From Nitrospira sp. ST-bin4 (GTDB lineage: Bacteria > Nitrospirota > Nitrospiria > Nitrospirales > Nitrospiraceae): a stretch of DNA of 12,773 nt. A program made the position numbers and the translations under genes. The first letter of the stretch is position 1. The number at the start of each line of letters is the position of its first letter. Of the stretch, positions 1 through 5,373 are shown piece after piece. The DNA lies in contig MSXM01000028.1 of NCBI GenBank assembly GCA_002083565.1, positions 39,820-52,592 on the forward strand, in the 5' to 3' direction. The notes under the pieces were generated by a model that worked only from the letters and a program-made list of their open reading frames with translations, was not told where the DNA came from and searched no databases.

Positions 1-2
1 TC

Positions 3-596
3 ACCTGCTCCAATCCGGAGTGCCGACAGGCAACCAGCGGCCCTCAAGCTGACCCAACTGGTGTTGTCAACATTGGGGTCGCAGCGCACATATCGGCAGC
101 CTCTCCCGGGGGGGCGCGGTACGAAGTAGATCTATTATCCGAGCAGCGCGCGGATTCTTCAAATGGTATCTGGCTATGCCAGAGCTGCGCCAAGCTGATC
201 GACAATGACCCTATCCGGTTCAGCCGGGTCGTCTTGGAAGGTTGGAAGCGTGCGGCAGAACGATCAGCGGCCGTCGCTCTGACTCAAAGCAGGGACTCTG
301 GGAGGGATTCTCAACCCGGTCATGCGAAGATCGAACGACTCATGCCGGCACTCCTTGAGGAGATGCGGGAAGATCTTCGGAACAATCCGACAACTCGCGA
401 GTTCGTTGTTCTGAAACGCGCCTGGGTCTATAACAGCCACGGGCCCTACCTGGCCTACTACCTGGATGAGCACGAAGACTTGGAGGGTAAGCTCCAAGTG
501 CTCGAAAATCTCGGACATGTTCATGACATCACCTACAACAACGTCCGCCGATTCCTATTCCAGGAAGACTTTGTGGACTACTTGACTGGGGCATGA
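3..596 (+). CDS. HNH-type nuclease, 3' part (N-terminus outside window)
   Basis: The frame is open from base 3 to the TGA at 594-596, giving 197 residues with no start, so the gene begins before the window. A TTG at 234 is an internal codon, because the conserved domain lies upstream of it. Numbering from base 3, the N-terminal half is an HNH-like zinc nuclease fold: C2-x4-C7, H29 in an AAHI motif, N54-G-I-W-L-C59, and C59-x2-C62 followed by D67. The CxxxxC and CxxC pairs would bind a structural zinc, and H29 and N54 match the first His and the Asn of HNH. The third His is not obvious. After a basic linker (about residues 80-105), a C-terminal domain of about 90 residues is rich in charged helices and aromatic residues and may be a small winged-helix or sensing module. 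Proteins of this type occur in accessory or defence settings, but nothing here shows a target. The domain call is fairly sure and the role is unknown. Confidence 0.75.
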   Translation, partial: TCSNPECRQATSGPQADPTGVVNIGVAAHISAASPGGARYEVDLLSEQRADSSNGIWLCQSCAKLIDNDPIRFSRVVLEGWKRAAERSAAVALTQSRDSGRDSQPGHAKIERLMPALLEEMREDLRNNPTTREFVVLKRAWVYNSHGPYLAYYLDEHEDLEGKLQVLENLGHVHDITYNNVRRFLFQEDFVDYLTGA

Positions 597-620
597 ACGG
601 AAAGATTCAATCTGAAGCTG

Positions 621-830
621 GCTAACACGCGCTGCGCCAGACGGCCGCCGCTCCAATGGCGCCTGATCCACAATGCCTCGCCGCTTCTTCGAAGTCGTCA
701 GTCTCCATAAACGCTTCTAGTGCAATCGCCGTGAGCGTGAAGCGTCGTTCGTGAAACGTGAAGCGCGGGACGGAGCCTCTATCTTTGTTTGCGAGATACG
801 AGATACGCTTCACGAAGCACGCGTGTTAGC
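621..830 (+). repeat. MITE-like repeat element, copy 1 (upstream of hypD)
   Basis: The ends form a perfect 11-bp inverted repeat: GCTAACACGCG at 621-631 and its complement at 820-830. Inside, CGTGAAGCG occurs at 736-744 and 757-765, with its reverse complement CGCTTCACG at 806-814, so the right half can fold into a long hairpin. Bases 780-814 are identical over 35 bp to 3263-3297 in copy 2. The left part (about 632-730) has no counterpart in copy 2. The element ends 21 bp before the hypD ATG and so occupies the hypD leader. No transposase is present and no target-site duplication is obvious. It could be a non-autonomous mobile element, a REP-like palindrome or a structured transcript end. Confidence 0.6.
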
Positions 831-837
831 TAGTCGC

Positions 838-843
838 GAGGAA
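838..843 (+). promoter_or_regulatory. Ribosome binding site of hypD
   Basis: GAGGAA lies 8 bases before the ATG at 852 and supports that start. It falls just outside the right end of repeat copy 1. Confidence 0.6.
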
Positions 844-851
844 TCACGCTC

Positions 852-1964
852 ATGAAGTACGTGGATGAGTTTCGGGATCGTGGCCATGCCGAGACCTTGG
901 CCGGCGCTATCAAACGCACCGTCACCAGGCCCTGGACGATCATGGAGGTCTGTGGTGGGCAGACCCATTCGATCGTGAAGTTCGGACTTGATGAGTTGTT
1001 GCCTGAGACGGTGACATTGGTGCATGGGCCCGGCTGTCCGGTTTGTGTGACGCCGACCGCGCTGATCGATCACGCGGTCGTGCTGGCCTCGATCCCTCGC
1101 GTGATTCTTTGCACATTCGGCGACATGCTTCGCGTGCCAGGCTCGCGGGGAGATCTGTTCGGCGCCAAGGCGGCGGGGGGAGATGTCCGGATCGTCTATT
1201 CGCCGTTAGATGCGCTGGCGCTGGCCCGCGCGAACCCTGATCGGGAGATCGTCTGTTTCGCCGTGGGGTTTGAGACCACCGCGCCGGCCTATGCCATGGC
1301 GGCAATCCAGGCGCGGCGTCTGGGAGTTGCCAACTTCAGTCTACTCACAGCCCAAGTGCTCGTGCCACCTGCCATTGAAGCCATTCTGTCCGCTCCCGGC
1401 TGCCGCGTGCAGGGCTTTCTGGCGGCCGGTCATGTGTGCACCGTGATGGGCTATGAAGAGTACGAAGATCTCGCCCGGCGCTATCGCGTGCCTTTGGTCG
1501 TGACGGGATTCGAGCCGATCGATGTCTTGGAAGGCGTTGCGATGCTGGTCGGTCAACTGGAAGCAGGACGGGCGGTCGTCGAGAATCAATATACGAGATC
1601 GGTGCGCCGCGAAGGCAACGTGGCGGCGCAAGCAGCTCTGCGCGAGGTTTTCGAGCCGGCAGCGCAAACCTGGCGAGGGATCGGCGAGATCCCACGTAGT
1701 GGCCTGAAATTGACTGCCGCCTATGCCGGGTTCGATGCTGCGTTGCGATTCCGTGACGTTCTGGCCAAGTCCGGTTCGTCGGGCGGAGAAGATCCTGATT
1801 GCCGGAGTAGTCTGGTGTTGCAGGGTTTGCTCAAGCCGACCGACTGCGAGGCCTTCGGAACGCGCTGCACGCCGGAACGTCCGCTCGGGGCGCCGATGGT
1901 GTCGAGCGAAGGGGCCTGCGCCGCGTATTACCGGTATCGGGGCCGCGCGAGGGGTGAGGCGTAA
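852..1964 (+). CDS. hypD: [NiFe]-hydrogenase maturation protein HypD
   Basis: HypD is the cytoplasmic iron-sulfur scaffold that, with HypC, carries the iron atom while its CN and CO ligands are attached before insertion into the [NiFe]-hydrogenase large subunit. The 370 residues match the family's usual length (about 370). The diagnostic motifs are present: C34-G-G-Q-T-H39, G59-P-G-C62-P-V-C65-V-T-P68 and G139-F-E-T-T-A-P145. A GHVC motif lies near residue 195, and a C-terminal cluster of four cysteines (about 318-357) probably holds the [4Fe-4S] cluster and redox cysteines. The ATG at 852 has a good ribosome site. hypE follows after 119 bp. HypD normally works with HypC, but hypC is not next to it here, which is unusual. 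The TAA stop lies inside a short GTGAGGCGTAAAACGT unit resembling the local intergenic repeats, so the last few residues may be recent additions. Confidence 0.95.
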   Translation: MKYVDEFRDRGHAETLAGAIKRTVTRPWTIMEVCGGQTHSIVKFGLDELLPETVTLVHGPGCPVCVTPTALIDHAVVLASIPRVILCTFGDMLRVPGSRGDLFGAKAAGGDVRIVYSPLDALALARANPDREIVCFAVGFETTAPAYAMAAIQARRLGVANFSLLTAQVLVPPAIEAILSAPGCRVQGFLAAGHVCTVMGYEEYEDLARRYRVPLVVTGFEPIDVLEGVAMLVGQLEAGRAVVENQYTRSVRREGNVAAQAALREVFEPAAQTWRGIGEIPRSGLKLTAAYAGFDAALRFRDVLAKSGSSGGEDPDCRSSLVLQGLLKPTDCEAFGTRCTPERPLGAPMVSSEGACAAYYRYRGRARGEA

Positions 1965-1980
1965 AACGTATCGGCCAACG

Positions 1981-2056
1981 GTTTCAAGGATCAAGGTTCA
2001 AGTTTGAGGTTGTTGGTTTCGGCGCAACTTGAAACTTGGACCTTGACCCTTGGAAC
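1981..2056 (+). repeat. Long imperfect inverted repeat in the hypD-hypE gap
   Basis: The left arm (1981-2004) and right arm (2026-2056) pair in three blocks. TTCAAGTT (1997-2004) pairs with AACTTGAA (2026-2033), TCAAGG (1991-1996) with CCTTGA (2041-2046), and GTTTCAAGG (1981-1989) with CCTTGGAAC (2048-2056), the last with one mismatch that would be a G-U pair in RNA. The loop is about 21 bases. Each arm is built from tandem TTCAAGG-like units. There is no T-tract, so it does not look like an intrinsic terminator. It could stabilise or process the hypDE transcript. Confidence 0.65.
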
Positions 2057-2083
2057 TCAGTATCGAGTTTGGAGATACGAATC

Positions 2084-3148
2084 ATGAGTAATAACCAATC
2101 CTTTGAGCCGGTCTGTCCTTTGCCGATCACGGAAAAGAAGACTGTGCAACTGGCCCATGGCGGAGGCGGGCGGCTGATGCAGCAGCTCATCCGGGATGTC
2201 TTTGTCCGGTCGTTCGGCGATCCACTCTCGACGCACCTGCACGACGGGGCGACCTGGCCCGTGGCTGAAGGAACATTAGCCTTCACCACGGACTCCTACG
2301 TCGTGCAGCCTTTATTTTTCCCCGGCGGAGACATTGGCAGTCTCGCGGTGCATGGTACGGTCAACGATTTGGCCATGTGCGGGGCTAAACCCTTGTGGCT
2401 CAGCGCCGGATTTATCCTGGAAGAGGGACTGGCTATTGAGACGTTGCAACGGGTCGTTGATTCGATGGCCAAGGTGGCAAAAGAGGCCGGTGTCGCAATC
2501 GTGACAGGCGACACAAAGGTCGTCGATAAGGGGAAAGGCGACGGCATCTTCATCAATACGGCCGGGATCGGAGTCGTACCGCCCGGTGTGAAAATCGGCC
2601 CCAAACAGATAGTGCCGGGCGACGCGATCCTCGTGAGCGGCGACCTGGGGTCGCATGGAGTCGCAGTGCTCAGCGTGCGAGAAGGTTTGTCGTTTGCCGG
2701 AAATATTGTGAGCGACTCAGCGCCATTGCATCGCGTGGTGGCGGATTTAATTGCCGCCGGCATCGAGATCCACTGCCTCAGGGATTTGACCAGAGGCGGG
2801 CTCGCCAGCGCGCTCAACGAAATCGCCTCGGCCTCAGGAACGACGCTGTCGATCGACGAGCGGGCGATCGCCGTTCAGAACGAGGTGCAGGGGGCCTGCG
2901 AAGTGCTGGGGCTGGACCCGCTGTATGTCGCCAATGAAGGGCGGTTCGTGGCGTTCGTGCCAAGAGCGGACGTAGCGCGTGCCCTGGTTATCATGCGCAA
3001 CCACGCGGTTGCGCGAAAGGCTTCGCTGGTCGGTGAGGTCGGGTCAATCGGTTCAAGAAGCTCATCTCCCGTCGTCCTGAAGACCGTCCTGGGCACACAC
3101 CGGATTCTCGACCTCTTATCCGGCGAACAACTCCCGAGGATCTGCTAA
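2084..3148 (+). CDS. hypE: [NiFe]-hydrogenase maturation protein HypE (carbamoyl dehydratase)
   Basis: HypE is a PurM/AIRS-like ATPase. HypF carbamoylates its C-terminal cysteine, HypE dehydrates that group to a thiocyanate, and the CN passes to iron on HypC-HypD. The 354-residue protein ends exactly in the canonical P-R-I-C, so the catalytic C354 is present. Near the N-terminus it has the LAHGGGGRLM motif (23-32) of the family, followed by DGATW and the TTDSYVVxPLFFPGGDIG region with VNDLAMCGA, typical of the ATP-binding half. I chose the ATG at 2084, with GGAG at 2071-2074 nine bases upstream. A frame-open TTG at 2036 would add 16 residues encoded by the intergenic hairpin and is unlikely. 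The stop codon lies inside the left end of repeat copy 2. HypF, which it needs, is not in the window. Confidence 0.95.
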   Translation: MSNNQSFEPVCPLPITEKKTVQLAHGGGGRLMQQLIRDVFVRSFGDPLSTHLHDGATWPVAEGTLAFTTDSYVVQPLFFPGGDIGSLAVHGTVNDLAMCGAKPLWLSAGFILEEGLAIETLQRVVDSMAKVAKEAGVAIVTGDTKVVDKGKGDGIFINTAGIGVVPPGVKIGPKQIVPGDAILVSGDLGSHGVAVLSVREGLSFAGNIVSDSAPLHRVVADLIAAGIEIHCLRDLTRGGLASALNEIASASGTTLSIDERAIAVQNEVQGACEVLGLDPLYVANEGRFVAFVPRADVARALVIMRNHAVARKASLVGEVGSIGSRSSSPVVLKTVLGTHRILDLLSGEQLPRIC

Positions 3149-3313
3149 CCACCGTTTCTCGTGAACCGTCTCTCGTGAAGCGTGAAGCCTGCTTCGCCGA
3201 AGATGCGAGGCCCTCGGCTTCGCCGCGAGGCGAGCGAGCGCAGGATGGAATGAGTATGCCCATATCTTTGTTTGCGAGATACGAGATACGCTTCACGGGG
3301 CCGGCGCGTTAGC
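3144..3313 (+). repeat. MITE-like repeat element, copy 2 (overlaps the hypE stop)
   Basis: The ends are GCTAAC (3144-3149) and GTTAGC (3308-3313), the outer 6 bp of the copy 1 terminal repeat. Inside, CGTGAAGCG at 3174-3182 and CGTGAAGC at 3181-3188 oppose CGCTTCACG at 3289-3297. Bases 3263-3297 equal 780-814 of copy 1 over 35 bp in the same orientation. The middle (about 3188-3262) is GC-rich, has its own small inverted repeats around 3190-3230, and is unrelated to the middle of copy 1. The hypE TAA (3146-3148) falls within the left end. Confidence 0.6.
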
Positions 3314-3622
3314 GCAATTTCTCGACGAACCGTCATGAGTAAGGCGGGTTAAGAGGCACATTGCCACGGCTATTGGGTAGCCGTATGACCCGAAATGCCC
3401 CAACAGGGCGATTTGAGAGGTTTAAGTCGTGGCCGGCTTGTCCGCAGAATAGGTTGGAATCGCACGGGGTATCGAAGGCTCCGGTTCGGGTCTTTCTGGC
3501 ATCGCATATGCTTAACGATCTCAGGTGAGGCCACAGCTACTTGAAGTGCCTGGTCTATGGGGTGTAGAGATGATCCGGGCCGGAAACGGGAGCGCCGGTT
3601 TCCGAGGAGTGTCGATTTTCTC
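3314..3622 (+). other. 309-bp leader region before the copper operon, no gene recognised
   Basis: No convincing coding frame was found on either strand. Two perfect small hairpins stand out. ACGGCTA/TAGCCGT (3366-3372 and 3378-3384) has a 5-base loop. CGGAAAC/GTTTCCG (3581-3587 and 3598-3604) has a 10-base loop, and its right arm touches the likely ribosome site GAGGA at 3604-3608. The promoter of the downstream operon and any metal-responsive operator should lie here, but I could not recognise a sigma70 pair or a known Cu box (CueR, CusR or CopY type). Confidence 0.4.
3366..3384 (+). promoter_or_regulatory. Short perfect hairpin or palindrome in the operon leader
   Basis: A 7-bp perfect inverted repeat (ACGGCTA and TAGCCGT) with a TTGGG loop. 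It has no T-tract. It could be an operator half-site pair or RNA structure, and its function is not shown by the sequence. Confidence 0.3.
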
Positions 3623-3979
3623 ATGATTTCACAAGTTCATGGACGATACATGGCACTGGCACTACTGTTCACCTTCTGTCAGGTGATCGGAGTGATGTGT
3701 GCCGTACCCGATCTGTTGGAGCGGCATGAAACTGCCAGTTTGATTGAGGACAGGATGGCCTGTCCGATGGACGAGGCAATCATGTGCCCGCCGTCACTCA
3801 CCTCGTCTCCGGAGCGGCACATAAAGCAGAGCGTGGTCCTGGGTGTTGATCATGCGTCGATCCTGCCAGGTCAGGCTGTCATCCCGACTGTTTCCCAGGC
3901 CGGGATGCGATGGTTCCGGAGCAGCGCCCATTCCATTGTCCCCATTTCCATAGCATCCTCCTCGGTCCTCCGAATCTGA
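3623..3979 (+). CDS. Small exported Cys/Met-containing protein, putative metal binding
   Basis: I do not recognise a named family. From the ATG at 3623 the product is 118 residues. The N-terminus has the shape of a signal peptide: short basic start, hydrophobic run at about 10-25, and a possible cut after residue 27 (VMCA). The exported part carries a compact cluster, C47-P-M49-D-E-A-I-M54-C55-P-P, then H66 and H77. These residues favour Cu(I) or Ag(I) binding. The C-terminal third is Ser/Ile-rich with no further motif. The gene lies just upstream of cusC in the same direction (83-bp gap), so a role as a periplasmic copper-binding accessory or sensor is reasonable but inferred. GAGGA at 3604-3608 is 14 bases from the start, a little far. 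Other in-frame ATGs are at 3557 and 3650. The 3557 start would add a basic stretch ahead of the signal peptide and is less likely. Confidence 0.55.
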   Translation: MISQVHGRYMALALLFTFCQVIGVMCAVPDLLERHETASLIEDRMACPMDEAIMCPPSLTSSPERHIKQSVVLGVDHASILPGQAVIPTVSQAGMRWFRSSAHSIVPISIASSSVLRI

Positions 3980-4010
3980 TTCCCTACCTCCGACTCGATC
4001 GTTTCCTACT

Positions 4011-4044
4011 CGCCTGCAAAGGCTGAGCAGGCGGCCGTTCTTTT
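4011..4044 (+). terminator. Possible intrinsic terminator or attenuator before cusC
   Basis: CGCCTGC (4011-4017) and GCAGGCG (4027-4033) form a perfect 7-bp GC-rich stem with a 9-base loop, followed by GCC and then GTTCTTTT (4037-4044). The T-run is short and starts a few bases after the stem, so termination would be partial at best. It lies between the small exported protein gene and cusC and could set the ratio of the two. Confidence 0.35.
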
Positions 4045-4050
4045 GCCATC

Positions 4051-4055
4051 GGAGG
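4051..4055 (+). promoter_or_regulatory. Ribosome binding site of cusC
   Basis: GGAGG, 7 bases before the GTG at 4063, supports GTG as the cusC start. Confidence 0.7.
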
Positions 4056-4062
4056 TGCTGCC

Positions 4063-5373
4063 GTGAAACCAACTGACGTTCTCCATCCAGTGAGGGCTGC
4101 TTCTGTTCTTCTCCTGTTTGCCGTGCTGCTACCACACGGGCGCGTCCAAGGGTCGGATGAGCACGGGATGAATGAACCGCGCCTTAACCTTCCCGGCCTC
4201 ATCCAAGAATTGGAAGAGGCGAGTCCGGAGATTAAAGCAGCTCGTCACCGCTGGGAGGCAGCCAAAGCCGTCGTCCCGCAAGTGCAGACGCTACCGGATC
4301 CCCGGCTTCAGCTGGGATATCAGCGTATGCCGATGGTGCCGCCGGTGGTGGAAGGGGCCACGTATGGATTCGGGCAGGAGATTCCGTTTCCTGGCAAGCT
4401 CACGCTCAAGGGGGAAGTCGCGCAGCGCGAGGCGGATCGGTTGGAGCAAGAGTATCTTGCGACCCGGCTGAGACTGATAGCTGTGCTGAAACAGAACTAC
4501 TTCGATCTCCACTTCGTGCATAAGAGCATCGAGGTCGTAGAAAAGAACAAAGCGCTCCTGATCCAGTTCGAGAAGACGGCCAAAGCGCGGTACAGCGTCG
4601 GCCAGGCCGCACAGCAGGACGTGTTCCGCGCCCAAGTCGAAAGTTCACGCGTGCTCGACCGGCTGGCCGTGCTCGATCAACAAAAGGAGAGCCTTCACGC
4701 GGCGATTAACCGTCTCGTGAATCGTCCGCCGGACGGGCCGCTAGGCACACCGGAAGACGTGCATGCCACCATCTTGACGATTCCGCTGCCGGAACTGAAC
4801 CGCCGCGCGGACGAATTTTCTCCCGCGCTGCTTGCGACGGCGAAAAGTGTCAACCGGTCCGAACAGGCGGTGTCCCTCGCCCAGCGGCAGTACTATCCCG
4901 ACTTCGACGTGACGGCCCTCGGCATCCGAAACGACAAAATCAATGACAACGGATATCAGGTGATGGTGGGGATCAAGATCCCGCTGTTTTATGACACGAA
5001 GCAGAAGCAAGGTGTGCGGGAGGCGTTGGCCGGTCTCGAAAGCGCCCGCGAAGACTTCACGGCGATGAGGCAGGATCTGCTGTTTCAGGTGAAAGATGCT
5101 TTCGTGCAAGCCCAGCGGGCCGAGCGGCTGATCACCATTTTGCGCGATGCGATCATTCCGCAGGCCACGCTCAGTTTGCAGGCGGCCCAGGCCGGCTATA
5201 CGGTGGGCAAAGTGGATTTCCTGACGCTGCTCAACAGCCTGTTGACGCTGCAAGACAGTCAACTCGAACTCCATGGCGAAATGGTGAGCCACGAAAAAGC
5301 CCTCGCCCGCCTCGAAGCTGTGACCGGCGGGCCATTGGACGGTCTGCTGCAGGAAAGGAAGCGGGGATCATGA
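4063..5373 (+). CDS. cusC: Outer-membrane efflux channel, TolC/CusC family
   Basis: This is the outer-membrane exit duct of the tripartite Cus heavy-metal efflux pump. The 436 residues match the family's usual length. A signal peptide spans about residues 1-30 (hydrophobic core VLLLFAVLL, likely cut after VQG), with no lipobox cysteine, unlike E. coli CusC, which is a lipoprotein. The mature protein has two related OEP halves: long alpha-helical, coiled-coil stretches rich in Ala, Gln, Glu and Arg around 120-215 and 320-430, and beta-strand segments with Tyr/Phe such as the GFGQEIPFPGKL region (about 107-118) and its counterpart MVGIKIPLFYDTKQKQ, the pair typical of metal-efflux TolC proteins. 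Translation starts at GTG with a strong GGAGG. The stop overlaps the cusB start (ATGA), so the two are translationally coupled. Substrate specificity cannot be read from this subunit; the neighbours give it as Cu/Ag. Confidence 0.9.
   Translation: MKPTDVLHPVRAASVLLLFAVLLPHGRVQGSDEHGMNEPRLNLPGLIQELEEASPEIKAARHRWEAAKAVVPQVQTLPDPRLQLGYQRMPMVPPVVEGATYGFGQEIPFPGKLTLKGEVAQREADRLEQEYLATRLRLIAVLKQNYFDLHFVHKSIEVVEKNKALLIQFEKTAKARYSVGQAAQQDVFRAQVESSRVLDRLAVLDQQKESLHAAINRLVNRPPDGPLGTPEDVHATILTIPLPELNRRADEFSPALLATAKSVNRSEQAVSLAQRQYYPDFDVTALGIRNDKINDNGYQVMVGIKIPLFYDTKQKQGVREALAGLESAREDFTAMRQDLLFQVKDAFVQAQRAERLITILRDAIIPQATLSLQAAQAGYTVGKVDFLTLLNSLLTLQDSQLELHGEMVSHEKALARLEAVTGGPLDGLLQERKRGS

Noticed and set aside
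234..596. TTG at 234 as the start of a separate small gene
   Set aside because: The same frame is open upstream to base 3 and encodes the HNH zinc motifs, so 234 is internal.
622..813. Minus-strand frame starting MKRISYLANKD, shared with another at 2991-3296
   Set aside because: Both start in the same 35-bp repeat core and diverge afterwards, so the shared N-terminus reflects the repeat and not a protein family. The second one also runs antisense into hypE.
1341..1994. 217-codon minus-strand frame opposite hypD
   Set aside because: It is a shadow of the hypD coding frame with no recognisable domain.
2036..2083. TTG start giving HypE 16 extra residues
   Set aside because: The extra codons are the right arm of the intergenic hairpin, and the ATG at 2084 has a well-placed GGAG.
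621..3313. CRISPR array
   Set aside because: Only two copies of the repeat lie about 2.5 kb apart with genes between them; there is no regular spacing.
3144..3313. Intrinsic terminator of hypE
   Set aside because: The hairpin arms are about 100 bases apart and not followed by a T-run, so the repeat-element explanation fits better, although it may still affect transcript ends.
3370..3624. 84-codon minus-strand frame in the operon leader
   Set aside because: It is Arg/Pro/Ser-rich with no motif, no ribosome site and no neighbour on that strand; more likely non-coding.
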